64,000 nt of DNA from Micropterix aruncella (GCA_944548615.1 OX155980.1:924282-988281), one strand, 5' to 3'. Positions 50,001-61,325 are shown, counted from the stretch's first letter. Notes: a model not told the origin generated them from the letters alone. Numbers and translations: made by a program.

Positions 50001-50247
50001 CTGAATATCAGTCAATCCTTCATACGGCCTGCTGCGGCATAAGTTGAGTATCTCACACAGAGTAACAGCGAAAGACCAAACGTCGCTCTTAGTTGTGTAT
50101 CTACTCAAGAAGATACTCTCCCATGCGGACCACCTTACTGGCAGCGGCAGTCGCCCTTCCACCCTATAGTAGTCATTTGAGTAGAGTTCACTGTCTGTGC
50201 CAAAATCGGATACTTTCACCTGGTATCCTTCCCCGACGATGCAATTC
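50001..50247 (-). CDS. Ddr: Ddr exon, activation loop and C-lobe
   Basis: 247 nt between acceptor AAATTAG and donor CAG|GTGAGT. Together with the last two bases of the preceding exon it encodes RNCIVGEGYQVKVSDFGTDS, then ELYSNDYYRVEGRLPLPVRW and SAWESIFLSRYTTKSDVWSF. The HRDLAARN asparagine, the DFG magnesium-binding motif, the autophosphorylation-type YY pair of the activation loop and the SDVWSF motif are all present. In DDRs this kinase acts after collagen binding at the plasma membrane. Unusual for the family, as I recall it, are DFGTDSE in place of DFGMSRN and AVTLCEI in place of GVTLWEI. Confidence 0.93.
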
Positions 50248-52165
50248 CTAATTTAAAAACAATAATCATCTTAGAGAGAGTCCGAATTTTAGTAGTTATG
50301 TCTATGAAATCAGACAGTAGAGCACGACACAAACAATGTTGGAAAGTTTTCTAAATATAGCAGAATCGTGGCGCGAATAAAATCACGAACGTAGTGGGAA
50401 AAGTGCAACTGATTTCATCAAAGGTCGAAAACTAGAATATTTGGGTGACATCAATATAATAATTGTAGGATTCAATATCTTTATGATAACCGCTTTCCAT
50501 GTAAAACGGTTGATTTGAAATTTGAAACTTACACACCTGAGGGATCAAGTAAGCGATGTGATTCATAAAAAATGATCATTAGTCCCAGGAAGAATCCTCC
50601 TTTACCATCCAAATGACCATGTGGAGCAACCAAACGCATTCTTTATTTTTCAGTTGGTTCAGTATTTAAAGCGGAATGGACACTAAATTGTCCATTCTGC
50701 AATAACTATTTTTGTCTTTGAAGCATTTATACCAGGGTATATGAATATAAAGCGTATATGAAAAGGAACTCCAGTTAAAAAAATACAAACCACAAACGAA
50801 TACCACTGTTATATTGTTTTGTGACCTGCGGGTACGAGTTATATCTTATTATTTATAAAGAGCGTTTGAACTACCTGTGCCGCAAAATATCATCTAATAC
50901 AGGGGACGAGGAATGTTAAATGTCTCAATTCGTAGAAAGAAGATCATCTCTGGCAAGCGAGGGAGTGTCAAATTACATGAACGGTCGAAATGACAACGGG
51001 AGAGCGAATATGGGCTAAGGTCGACTCACCGTACGTGTCTTAGATAATAAACAACGTTCATAGCATTTAACACTTGTTAGATTAATTATGTATAGTTTAA
51101 TGATAGGTAGGAAGAGACCTTACGTCCATTTAGCAAACAGTGTTGGATATATATTTAAGATATGCCCTCAGCAACAGGAAAATAAAATAAGTAAATAAGT
51201 TTAACGTACGATATGAGAAGATTGTGAAGGCGTTATCCCTAATTAGGTCAACGGGCAGGATTAAGCTAGGATATATTTTTGAATTTAGTGTGTAACGAAG
51301 AGCGGATCGGTGTGTGCGTTGATCAGATTGCGTGGGTCAAGGGAATATTAAAGGACACTTCACAAGGACAAATTCGGTCAAGGACAGCGCAGAGCGATAC
51401 TCAAGGAATTCAAGAAGCAAACTGTCGTTAATTTCTCGACGAAACTGTGGCAAGTATAGGGAGTACTGCTGATCCAACCCTATTGTCAAGATTGCAACGG
51501 TGTACTCGGAGTTTAGACTGCTTTACGAGGACGGTAGAGTAGAGCTTCGCGGTACACTACCAATAAAACTGTCTGTGGAAGATGTCCTTTTGGCTCGTGA
51601 CAATACAAAATCCCTATACATTTATCGCCGGGTGACCAGTGAATACCAAAAACAATAAAATATAATAATTATATAATGCGAATCAGATAATAGTGTCATC
51701 GTCGATTGCGTTGGCGTTTATGACGACACCATAGGTCTAAATACATTCTACTCAGGAGTTAACAAATTTATCTTTTTTTCATAACCACGACGATGACTAT
51801 TACAAAAAAAAAGTTACCAATGCAGTAGGAAAAACAAAACTGATTTCATCAAAAGTCGAAAAGTAGAATATTTGAGATATCTTATTTATAAAGATTGGTA
51901 GAACTAACAATAAAAGCGTCTGTGTATGACGTCACTCGTCCGTGACAAAATACAAAATCACTAGATACTTCAACGCCTAGCGGATATTGAACATAAAGAA
52001 AAAATTAAAATATTAATAAACGCGAATCAAATGTAGTGTCCTGGTCGATAGCGTCAGCGTTTATTACGATCCCATAGTTCTGAATATATCCTCCTTAGGA
52101 GAACTCATTCAAGCTATCACAAAATTAGGTTTAATAGCTAATAACAAAATAAAACATGTACAAAC
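50248..52165 (-). other. Ddr: Ddr intron with a local ~345-bp duplication
   Basis: Two diverged copies of a block occur at about 51,556-51,770 and 51,903-52,100 (GTCGATTGCGTTGGCGTTTA versus GTCGATAGCGTCAGCGTTTA). The motif ACTGATTTCATCAAARGTCG occurs at 50,408 and 51,838. No exon was recognised inside. Confidence 0.6.
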
Positions 52166-52417
52166 CTAGCGGCCAGATCTCTGTGCACAAAGTTCAGCGA
52201 TTCTAGATATTTCATTCCGCTGGCTATCTGTGTTGCCATAAAAAGTAGAGCTTCTTGCGAAGGTGGAGGAGACACCAGAAGGAGCTGACATAGGTCTCCA
52301 TACTCTAGGTATTCCAAAATCACTGCTAAGGGTCTTGACTGGTAGATACCTAATACTCGAGCGAGAGATGGATCGTCTAGAGCTGCAAGTATACGCACAT
52401 CTCTCTGGAATTCCAAC
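52166..52417 (-). CDS. Ddr: Ddr exon, kinase N-lobe to catalytic loop
   Basis: 252 nt, phase 1 base at the start and two bases at the end. Encodes [83 protein letters not shown]. It carries the alpha-C helix, the hinge (EYLEYGDL) and the catalytic HRDLAAR. In human DDRs the alpha-C position reads FLKEI. Here the aligned residues are FQRDV, placing Asp where Glu normally makes the salt bridge to the ATP-binding Lys. This alignment is from memory. Confidence 0.93.
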   Translation of the reverse strand, partial: VGIPERCAYTCSSRRSISRSSIRYLPVKTLSSDFGIPRVWRPMSAPSGVSSTFARSSTFYGNTDSQRNEISRIAELCAQRSGR

Positions 52418-52487
52418 CTAGAAATTCAATGTTTTTAAGTCGAAAGATATCTTCTTTGGAAATCAAAAGTGTTGAAAATATATTTAC

Positions 52488-52597
52488 ATGTCTTCGTCTG
52501 AAGCATCATGAGCTAAAAATTTCACAGCGACAAGTCGCTTGTCTTTGATTACAGTTCCTCTGTATTCTGGGATTCCTTCGGCCTCCGCAACGTAAAC
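52488..52597 (-). CDS. Ddr: Ddr exon, ATP-binding lysine
   Basis: 110 nt, acceptor CTTATAG, donor GACAT|GTAAAT. Encodes VYVAEAEGIPEYRGTVIKDK, RLVAVKFLAHDASDED. VAVK contains the ATP-orienting lysine of beta-strand 3. The first residues complete the glycine-rich loop that starts in the exon upstream. Confidence 0.9.
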
Positions 52598-52667
52598 CTA
52601 TAAGGAATTGTCAGATTCGATTACCGTTTTTCAAGCCACATCTGCTTAAAATAGATGAATAACATAC

Positions 52668-52790
52668 TGTTCCGAAAGCTCCTTCGGCTAGTTTAGACAA
52701 GAGTCGCAGATTATGACGAGGAAACTCATACAGATTTGTCATTTCTAATCTCAGCTTCAGAGCTTCCATTATGTCACCTTCGTTTTGACG
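52668..52790 (-). CDS. Ddr: Ddr exon, start of kinase domain and glycine loop
   Basis: 123 nt (41 codons, phase 0 at both ends), acceptor TCTCCTCTACAG, donor ACA|GTATGT. Encodes RQNEGDIMEALKLRLEMTNL, YEFPRHNLRLLSKLAEGAFG, T. The FPR..L....KL pattern precedes the kinase domain in DDRs. The nucleotide-binding loop reads AEGAFGTV, so the first glycine of GxGxxG is Ala. Confidence 0.9.
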
Positions 52791-52984
52791 CTGTAGAGGA
52801 GAAATGATGATTAGTTGAGATTAATTACGACATAATAATATACATATTTATTATCATATTATTTTTCCGAGCCACCAACTAACGAGGAAGGAAAGTATTA
52901 TGAACCCCCTTTATTAGGACCATTCACAGATCGAAGTCTGAAATATTCGGCTTGTTGACTTGAAATTTGGTACACAGATGCGTC

Positions 52985-53620
52985 GTTGGGCCGAAATCAT
53001 ACTCCGGTCTTACAACTCAGGCCTTACGGCTGGTGGATGGGTTTTTCCTGGTGGGGTTGCCTCCCGGCGCTACTGGACGGTTTTCGCACAATTCGTCGAT
53101 GCAAATCGGATGTGCACTCTGACTAATTGCTGAAGGAGTCTGGAGACTATGGAAATATACTGTCTCCTAAGCAGAGGGGGTGGATTTTGACCTATTGTCG
53201 TGCCACTCTTGAAACGACCTATAGGCCACCCGATCCCGTGTGGCACTACAGGTAAAGGACGCCTAGGTCCGCGATGAATTTAAATTGAAATACGGCTATA
53301 ATACAACAGGTAGAGACCGCGCAAGCGACTTCGGGCCCGTAACCAGTCATGAGGCCGGAGGTATCCTGAAGGTTAATTCCAGACGGAGATATCCTTCCAA
53401 ACTGGTAGTCAGGGGACGAAGCTGCACATTGTTTACCTCTCCCAGTGCCTCGCCGTAAGGCGTTGATCTCTGACGGACGTGCATGTTGGCGGAGCTGGAC
53501 AGAAGATTCGTATTTGTCTCTAAGTCTTCTACGCTCATCCTACGGTTATAAGAACGATCACATATCATTATATCAGCCTGGGGTGACGGGTTCGCCTGTT
53601 GTAGTCGACACCGCCCCACT
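52985..53620 (-). repeat. Family G copy in Ddr intron, minus
   Basis: About 630 bp from the ACTCCGGTCTTACAACTCAGG area to GGGTTCGCCTGTTGTAGTCG. The frames in it on either strand are incidental. Confidence 0.65.
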
Positions 53621-53915
53621 TTATTTCGCCGGTCAGTATATTTGCGTTGAATCGAACGTGTTTAATGCGTTGCATTCTCACTCGTCTATCTCTTTCAATT
53701 AGGTCAACCGTCTTCCCGAAGAAACATTACGCTCAAAATCCTTTTATTAGTCCTTAGCTACTTGCCGGGACTTTCGGGACGGGGTTTCTTTATCTTTAGG
53801 TATTGATTTTGTCGCATTAGATTACGAAATTAGAATTGTTTATTATTGAAGTTGGGTATAGACCCTCTTTTTTGAAGGAGCACATGTCACCGTAATTTAA
53901 GAAAGCATCTCCTAC

Positions 53916-54055
53916 CTTGCTGATATCATCTACGGCAGATGACGAAGTGTGAAATGATGGAGTGTGGCTTCTATCCTGTAAAGTCAACCTTTGTGTTGAA
54001 TAAGCCACAGAAGATGTCGTCACTTCAGGTACAGCATATTCATACGTCGAAGAAT
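53916..54055 (-). CDS. Ddr: Ddr exon, cytosolic juxtamembrane tail (second half)
   Basis: 140 nt, acceptor TTCCGTGACAG, donor AGCAAG|GTAGGA. Encodes SSTYEYAVPEVTTSSVAYST, QRLTLQDRSHTPSFHTSSSA, VDDISK. YEYAVP corresponds to the TYAVP region of vertebrate DDRs just before the kinase domain, and the Tyr residues are potential docking sites. The phases (two bases at the start, phase 0 at the end) match both neighbours. Confidence 0.85.
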
Positions 54056-54257
54056 CTGTCACGGAAGATTAAGGTATTGTAAATGAGGTGTTTTATGATG
54101 CAGGGTACTATATAATATAATATTTACCTCGACTATTACAAAAAAAAAATGCGTCAGGAAATGTGCGTTTTTTAACGTTACAGTTGGAAACACCGCAGTG
54201 CCGTAAGCTGTCCTGAACCGATGAGTAGTTGTTGTGAACGCATTGCCATTTAGTAAC

Positions 54258-54604
54258 CATGGAGCATTGGAGTGGGGCATAACGAATTATCGCTGTGAAA
54301 GCGATTTACACGCAGATTGGGAGTATGACTGCTGCTCAAAGGTACTCCGACAGCATTTCAAGGTAGGAGGTCATGGACGAGTCCCTTCTGCTCATGCGAT
54401 TACAACGTGGGTGCGTAATTTTGAAGACACCGACTCAGCGTTGAAAAAGAAACCTCCAGGTGGCGTTCGAAAGTGTACTAACCTCAAATTACATTGCAGC
54501 AGTTCGACCTTACATCGAGAGGAGCTCTCGCCGCTCCGTTCGGCAAAATGCATATGCGCTAGGGATTGGGCGACGAAGCGTGCAAGGAATACTGCACGAA
54601 TTAA
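54258..54604 (+). pseudogene. DUF4817-type transposase N-terminal relic
   Basis: In shifting plus frames: MEHW at 54,258, IIAVKAIYTQIGSMTAAQR, then FKVGGHGRVPSAHAITTWVR, NFEDTDSALKKKPPGGVRK, then RSSRRSVRQNAYALGIGRRS. This is the helix-turn-helix N-terminal domain found with insect Tc1/mariner-like transposase genes (F.V.....P....I..WV..F..TGS...KK..G, then RSP.RS.R..A..LGIS.RSV). At least two frameshifts and a stop; no DDE domain. It lies in a Ddr intron on the opposite strand. Confidence 0.7.
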
Positions 54605-54663
54605 AGTTAACGAAAACATAATGTACGAATTAATGACTCGGAGGGACTCCGCTGACAAATGGC

Positions 54664-55290
54664 GATTTATTAACACGCTTATATTAGGGCGACCTGTATG
54701 TAACTATGTAATGGAATCTAAGGTAACTAATTTAGCCATCTTCCAAGGATCGTAGCGTCATGAAAATTGGCAGCTCTATGTAGTTCTGATGACAATACAA
54801 TAATATGGTACTGTCGAACTGATCCGACGATGGAGTCGGTAGATATGAACTGGAACTTCATGATGGAACATCGTATCCTATCTGTGTTTGGACTTGTTAG
54901 AAAAGTCTTGGAATGAACTTGACCAAGATTAGGTTTCAAGGTCTGATGATGAAGCCGGAAGATAGGCACTGGCATTCCATGGTGGAATATCGTATCATAG
55001 CCGTGTTTGGACTTGTTAGAAAGGTCTTGTAATGAACTTTGACCACGATTAAGTTTCAACGTCTGATGATGAAGCCGGAAGACAGGAACTGGCATTCCAT
55101 GATGGAATATCGTATCAGAAAGGTCACGTAATGGACTTTGAACACGTTTCATCATCAGGTTTCAAAGTTATAACATACCTATTATATATTGACTTGTAAA
55201 TATTGACTGTAAATAGTGTAAATATTGACATAAGTGCCTGTATAAAGTGTGTTTTTAGTGTTTTTTTAAAACTATTAATTTATATATATA
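54664..55290 (-). mobile_element. Element with internal 120-bp minisatellite, copy 2
   Basis: Inverted relative of the element at 41,068-41,606, with about three 120-bp units and the same terminal blocks (TTAACACGCTTATATTAGGG, ATCTTCCAAGGATCGTAGCG). The 142-codon minus frame through it is the 40-codon repeat and not a gene. Confidence 0.75.
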
Positions 55291-55498
55291 AAAGGGCGGG
55301 TGCGAAAGAGACCACTGTATATTGATCGTACCATAATGAGTGAAAAGGAAACCTCGTTGATGTGTATTTCACTTAAAGAATTGCTATTTAAAGAGTTGCT
55401 AAACAACATATTATATGCTATAACATCGACAAGTCCAGTTATCAATTTAAAATTTAAATCATTTCAGTAACATCTCAACGTAATATTGCCGAACTCAC

Positions 55499-55770
55499 CA
55501 GAAAGTGCTCCATTTGGATCTTTTAGTAAGTGCTTCATTTCTGCTGGAATTGTGCTGTAGCTATAGTACGGCGCATACTTAAGTGTTTGATATGGTTCTT
55601 GGTAATCATCAGCTTTAACGTCAAGTAAGTAGTCGTTTATCTTCTTCGCTGCGGGTAGAGTGGAATGGCTTGAATCGGCGCATTTGGAATAGTCATCCTT
55701 ATCGAGTCCTGCATGAGGACCAGATGTTACCAGTTTGGTGATAAGAGGACTGGCTATGCATTTTCTTCGC
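55499..55770 (-). CDS. Ddr: Ddr exon, cytosolic juxtamembrane tail (first half)
   Basis: 272 nt, acceptor TTTACTCAG, donor TCTG|GTGAGT. Encodes RRKCIASPLITKLVTSGPHA, GLDKDDYSKCADSSHSTLPA, AKKINDYLLDVKADDYQEPY, QTLKYAPYYSYSTIPAEMKH, LLKDPNGALS. The Arg-rich start is the cytosolic stop-transfer side of the membrane helix. DDYQEPYQ and LKYAPYYSYS are tyrosine motifs typical of arthropod DDR juxtamembrane regions. Confidence 0.88.
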
Positions 55771-56039
55771 CTGAGTAAATCGTGAAAAAAAACGTTGAAA
55801 TACTTCATTGATATTTAATATTTTAATAAGATTAGGAATGTAATTAATGTTAAAACAGCCAGACAGACAGTACTAGATTCTGCTTCACTACGTCTTTTAA
55901 ATTCCCTAAAATGATTTCTTGACTGTTTTTTATAAAAATACTAGTTACTCCTGTACCAAAACTACCTGAAACAGGCCTTTGCTTGATTCACAATAATTAC
56001 ACATATAAATCTTCACGCCGCTTGATCTGTCACCCTTCT

Positions 56040-56595
56040 ACACTGTCAATGGCTCCAATAATGGTATCCGCCATCATTTGCTGCCATTGGCTTTGCGAAG
56101 AAACATAGCTGACATCTCACTTTTACTACGAATTTTGAATGGCTCGATTGATTGTCCTGAACTACTATCTAAAATATCTCTCCGCACTCCTAGCCGGGCA
56201 CTTAGAAATAGGGCACTCCTTCTTGTACCTGACTTTAAAACCAAATACAGGCGTAATTCTTTTTTTATAAGGGTATGCGAAACTTTCAACACCCTGAATG
56301 CTGACATTGATATTGACCCCTTTTAATACTAAGCAGGTTGTAGGGAAATTTTGTGATGATCAGGCTTAGCATTTTCTTCTTTTACAGTCTTGTTTATGTC
56401 AACATGTTTTCTACCGTACAATTTAGTATCATCTTGTTTAACATCTTCTTTATGCTTAATATCAGTTCTAAATTCACGTTATTATTATTGTCATTATCAG
56501 TGGTAACTTGTAAATTGCTCTAAGCTTCCTATTTTTGTTCCCTACAAAATTATTGGCTGTAAGTTATCCTTAAGAAAATAAAATTAAATTAAAAA
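56040..56595 (+). pseudogene. LINE RT C-terminal end and 3' UTR (jockey/CR1-like)
   Basis: Open to the end as LPLALRRNIADISLLLRILN, GSIDCPELLSKISLRTPSRA, LRNRALLLVPDFKTKYRRNS, FFIRVCETFNTLNADIDI, stop at about 56,324. The pattern RR..AD...L..ilNG.id.P.LL..i....P.R..R, then Y..ns...R....FN, is the classic end of this LINE group. The 3' UTR runs to an A-rich tail where element A copy 9 is inserted. It sits in a Ddr intron in opposite orientation. Confidence 0.75.
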
Positions 56596-56598
56596 AAA

Positions 56599-57200
56599 TA
56601 CATGTGGCACTCGGGGACTGCCGCGGTAAAGCTATTGCATAGCATTTTTAACAACTTATGCAATTATAATTATTTATTTATTTTATTTATTTTATTTTTT
56701 CTGATATCAGATAACTGCGCTCTATCGGAAAACGTTAAAATTATTCCGAATCATTTGCGGCTGCAAAAGCAAATGATTCGGAATAATTTAAACGTCTTCC
56801 GATAGAGCGCCGCGCACGAATTTTTTATTCGATAAAGCAAAAAAAAAAACGGATTATTCAAAAAAAGTCGTAGATTAAAAGATAGATAATTAAATTGTCT
56901 TTAAAATGGTGCAGGTTTCATAATAATACGCCAGATAGTATTTGCGTAGTAGTCGTTTTTGTGTTCGGTTAGACCTAATTTCACAAATTAATTACACTAT
57001 GTAATATAAACAAAATCTAAAATATTCAAAGCTAAGAATATTAAGAAAATGTTCTTGTTTAACATATATTTTTTTTTGAATCGTAATCAGTACTCGTTTA
57101 GACGTAATTATCAGTTTAAAATCATTACTTTTCGTTAACAAATTTCTTCATTCGGTCGCCGCGCTGGGCTAGGCCCGCGATAAAAGCTATGCAATAGCTT
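56599..57200 (+). mobile_element. Element A copy 9
   Basis: Full-length with slight divergence (extra ATTTT unit near 56,690, GGCTGCAAAAGC loop). Inserted into the A-rich tail of the LINE above. Confidence 0.85.
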
Positions 57201-57204
57201 AATA

Positions 57205-58044
57205 AATAAAACAAGGCTACAATAACCATTAATAGTCCAGTAATCGATATCTAGGACGCGCAAAACTGTCCCGGGCAGAAGTGACGACTAAATTTTTACC
57301 CCGTGGACTGTGGAATTTTTACTTCTACATCTTTTCCATTTCTATTACACCCGTAGTACTACATCTTCTCTTAAGGCCCTAGTCTTCAAAAAATTACGCC
57401 CAAAGGTTTTTCCATGAAATATTATATTTTTAATTTTTAAAGTAAACATAAAATAGAAAAAACTTACATTGTAGTTTGGAATGTTTGAATAAGTAAATGG
57501 GCCTCAAACTTTGCTCTTTTGCTTCGAATGTGCTTGGAGTTGATTTCTTGCACGAATATAAGGAAAACTTATTAAATATCACAAAAAACATTCAGCACAA
57601 AATTGAATTCACATATTTTGCTTTAGTTTACGCTGGTCATTATTTGATTTATTTTTAACGTCACAATAAGTAAGATATTCACATTTTTTGCATTGTTCAA
57701 ACCAGACTATTCTTTCTCTCAAACTAACTCAAAATAAATAATATTTAAATATAAAAAAAAAAAGTTGACTGATATGAACAAAAATAAATAAGGATCAAAA
57801 GTATTTCTTTTCATAACATTCTAAATTTATGAAATTGTGTCTTAATTCCGGTTTTCTAAACTAAAGCGATCTTAGAGATATAGCCTGGTATCGGATGTAC
57901 CTTTCGTCATAATATTCAGAAGTATGCAAAGTGCCTATAATAGCGAAGTAGAATCTAGTACATGCATTTATAATTTCATCAGTTTGTAGTATATTTACAA
58001 AGGTATGTCATTCCATAACCTTCAGAAATCAAAATTGTTTCTAC
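57205..58044 (-). other. Ddr: Ddr intron, nothing recognised
   Basis: AT-rich, no supported feature. Confidence 0.45.
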
Positions 58045-58252
58045 CTGTGATGCCGAGCCGCAAAAACCACCACAGCCACGATGATGACGAGAGCAACTAA
58101 GACCCCAGAGATGATTGACGTATATGTGACGTCAACTTGCTTAGCGGTCGTTTCAGGAGAATGTGGGGTGTTTGCATTGTTGCCGCAATGGATGCAGTTG
58201 ACATCTTCGGTGACGTCAGTATCTTCAATCGAGAAGTTTCCGCGAGCGACAT
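58045..58252 (-). CDS. Ddr: Ddr exon, extracellular stalk and transmembrane helix
   Basis: 208 nt, acceptor TTCGACACAG, donor CACAG|GTAGAA, two bases at both ends. Encodes VARGNFSIEDTDVTEDVNCI, HCGNNANTPHSPETTAKQVD, VTYTSIISGVLVALVIIVAV, VVFAARHHR. The segment from about SIISG to VVFAA is a single hydrophobic helix of ~20 residues followed by basic residues, as in a type I receptor. Upstream exons carrying the discoidin domains are expected beyond this point on the minus strand, but I find none up to 64,000. Confidence 0.88.
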
Positions 58253-58639
58253 CTGTGTCGAAGAATAGGATTTGAATATAAATAGGTAATATAATAATTG
58301 AAATGCATTTTTGGACGTAATACTGCCGAGTCATTGTTACTGCAGGCATAATATTTACAATATTATATCGGAAGGTGCATATATTTGAAATTGTAAAATT
58401 TTGTGACGTTGATAATACATAATATTATTATAATACATCTACGTAGGCGGGTAAGTGAAATAAATGCTTAGAAAAACGTTTCATACAAAGATCCTAACGC
58501 ACTGACTAACACTTTTGATTGGAATTCTCATACATAGTCAATGCGACATATTCCCGAGGCAGCGGGACATACGCAAAAACGCAGCACACCTGTCAAGTAA
58601 TGTCATGTTACCGTCATTCACGCGTAAAAAGTTAAAAGT

Positions 58640-58690
58640 CGCAGTAATACATTCCTGGGGGTGGCTGGTTCGTCCGTTATAGTAGACAAC
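58640..58690 (-). repeat. Family G terminal fragment
   Basis: TGGCTGGTTCGTCCGTTATA matches the TGACGGGTTCGCCCGTTGTA end of family G. Confidence 0.5.
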
Positions 58691-58747
58691 TCCAAAGTAC
58701 CGTCTTCTAGCGAAGCCTCTAAATCATCATAGGTATATTCATTCTGG

Positions 58748-60235
58748 TAAACTGGTGCTAATGGGCCCTGTTGGAGTTGGCTACGGAGACCCATTCGTTA
58801 TAGGTCGGTCATACTCACGGCAACACCTATCCGAAGGTCTCCACGCAGAAGGTAGAGCCAGGGTAGGACGCTGGCCTGCGGGCCAGTCTCACCTAGGAGT
58901 CAACCTTCGAGCGCTCCTGGACGGATCGCGCACCGTGCGGCGTCAGCCAATCGATTGTGCACTCTGACTAACAGCCGGGGGGAGAATGAGAACAGTAATG
59001 TTTCCTATAGAGCGGGGGTGATTGTTAACCTTATGGCAACTGCTCTTGAAACGTCCATTCGGCCACCCGATCCCGGATGAAAAAGCCTGGCAAAGGATGC
59101 CGTGGTCCGCGATAGATTCGGTATCACCGCTTCATAAAGGAGAGGACCGCGCAAGCGACCTCGATCCTGTAATAAGTCAGGTGGTAGGTGGTATCATGAG
59201 GGTTTTTTATTATTAGGCTACGCGGTGACAGGCGGGGGAGAAACCCCGCCCACCACCCGGGCAGTTCTAGCGACATAGGTCGTTTTATCTGCCCGGGATA
59301 TCGTGCATCGACAACCTCACGCGTACCAGAAGACTATTACGTGAGGGGCGGACGAACAGATATATGGAGGAAGATTCTCCTGGTTTCTACCCCCTCCGGC
59401 ACCCCGTGAACCGTTTATTTAATCATAGAAATGTCGACAATTCACTTACTATCTAACATTATAAAATATACAAGTTTTAGCTAACGTACTAAAGTTATAA
59501 ACAGAGTTAAAAAAAAAGAAATTATTATAATTTAGTAGGGTGAATGGTAGGCGATGAGATGGTGAATCCATGCTACTGAGTGGTCCCGGGTTCCGGATGC
59601 AAACGGCAGGGGTTCCGTCGGGGGCATCTACATCGGGAGAACCTGCAAGAAGGCACGCACCCACAGGAGCGGCTAGGTACGTCACAATACAAAATGGGCG
59701 ACTTCGGGCGATGAAGCAGCCTCTGGACAGCATCGTTAAGAGGGGAGGCCCTCCCCTAGAGGAAGAGAGCCCCGCTGCCTCAAATCCTCCCAGTTTGACA
59801 CCCAGTGGTCCACAAACTCCCGGAACGCTCGGTAGCAAACCTCGCAACTCACGAGATCCGCATACCAGATCGGCAGACTGCCGACGCACGCACCAACCAC
59901 ATCCATCATGTTTGCCCGTGCAGCGTCCAGCTTAGGGCATGTCCAAATGATGTGTTCTGCGGTCTGACGACCGGAGCCACACGGGCACCAGGGATCGTCA
60001 CTGAGTCCAAAGGGTTATCATGAAGTTATCATGATACCACCGAACTGGTAGTTAGCGGGAGAGGCTGCCCGCTGTATACCTTTTCTGGCGTTGGCCTCTG
60101 ACGGGCAGGTGGCGTAGCTAGTCTGTGAATTGTCTTCTACGCTCACCTCACGGGAGACAGAACGATCAATATCGTTACACCTATTTCTGAAATCAATTCC
60201 TGAAGGGGCGGGTTCACCCGTTGTAGTTGATAGCT
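58748..60235 (-). repeat. Family G copy split by an R1-like LINE
   Basis: Left part 58,748-59,198 starts GGTGCTAATGGGCCCTGTTG. The right part 60,013-60,235 resumes GTTATCATGATACCACCGAA and ends CACCCGTTGTAGTTGATAGC. The two parts are consecutive in other copies, so the intervening 0.8 kb is an insertion. Confidence 0.75.
59199..60014 (-). mobile_element. 5'-truncated R1-like LINE nested in family G
   Basis: Minus-strand frame 59,736-60,014 reads PFGLSDDPWCPCGSGRQTAE, HIIWTCPKLDAARANMMDVV, GACVGSLPIWYADLVSCEVC, and stops after LPLGEGLPS. CxCG...TAEH....CP..D..R is the C-terminal zinc-knuckle of R1-clade LINE pol proteins. A GC-rich 3' UTR follows and ends AATAATAAAAAA at 59,200-59,213 on the minus strand. 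Copies of TATCATGA on both sides are compatible with a target duplication. Confidence 0.75.
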
Positions 60236-60239
60236 CTAG

Positions 60240-61010
60240 TTGGTGAACTGGTGCACGGAAAAATATGCCGTACCTTGATCATACAGCTTCCCTAGGTTTT
60301 CCAGCCAGGATCTCCTTCTTCTGTTCGGTCTTTTGTGACTCTCAAATCTTGCAGTTATATGACTCGCATTAGTGCAATTTCCCGCTATGTTTTGTAGGTA
60401 TCTTACCTCCAATGGTCTCATTTATAAGTCAACCTGAACGCGGTCCAAATGGCGAAAGTTTTCCAATCACCACCATTATATTGGGAGAGTCGTATTCCCC
60501 GTTGCATTCGCCACCATCTTTGAATCACCGAAAGTTTCAACTTTAATACAATAACTGGTGATTTGTTACCCGCTGTAATTAATTTGAGACGTTTATCGTG
60601 TTTGTGCGCGAATTACTGCTCCGAAAATGGATAGAGGCACAAAGGAACAATTCTGATAATTGCTGTATGGTAACTTACGGCATTAAGCAGGAAAGTTCCC
60701 CGCTCGGAGACCAATTATTCAATCGCCTTGAACGGATATAACTAGTATTGATTTATAGTTTAAGTCTGAACTTCCAGATGCACAGTTTGAGGATAAGTTG
60801 GACGGATTATCTTGCGATTAAATAAACATTTCGTATAATACCCTCTGATTCCGATAATGCACGCATTAGCAGCTATAAATATAGAAGGAAATACAATGTT
60901 TCTCCATTGTGACTCCCAACACGGTTGTAAAAATCTATGTTTTGTCTGATTTAAGGTAAATAATTTCGGTTATTATCGCATTTTCTTAGTCACTTTAACA
61001 TAATTATGAT
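60240..61010. other. No gene recognised
   Basis: A 61-codon minus frame at 60,236-60,421 contains HKRPNRRRRSWLENLGKLY, vaguely like LINE C-terminal tails, but the evidence is insufficient. The rest is AT-rich without features. Confidence 0.35.
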
Positions 61011-61015
61011 AATGA

Positions 61016-61325
61016 TTAGAGTAATGATTAATTTCTACATACATTGTTTATTGCCTTAAGTAAGTCCTAATATTATAGACACTATTTTTTATTTTTTTTT
61101 TCTCTTTTAACATATGTAGTTTAAAGTATGCACAAGCCACTATTTTCTTGGTACGCTTGCCTTAGTACGGGCCTAGGCCTAGTTAGGCAGCGCGATCTAA
61201 AGAAGGACTGGGCCGCGGTACTCCCTTTTTTGCTACTATTTACAACGGATCTTCTAATGATAGTATGTAATGTACTGTAGTTTTAAAAAAATGCTCATTT
61301 CTTTAAATAAATAAATAAATATTAT
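61016..61325 (+). mobile_element. SINE or LINE 3'-tail copy 2
   Basis: Matches 31,746-32,070 nearly throughout and ends in AAATAAATAAATAAAT. Confidence 0.75.

Noticed and set aside
54234..54755. 173-codon plus frame as a host gene
   Set aside because: Only the middle follows the transposase helix-turn-helix domain; the true relic changes frame twice, and the end of this frame runs into another mobile element.
59449..59935. 146-codon minus and 121-codon plus frames
   Set aside because: Out of frame with the R1-type LINE protein (59,736-60,014) or antisense to it, and running into its 3' UTR.
60236..60421. 61-codon minus frame with RRRRSWLENLG as a LINE tail
   Set aside because: One short basic motif is not enough, and the adjacent sequence lacks other LINE motifs.
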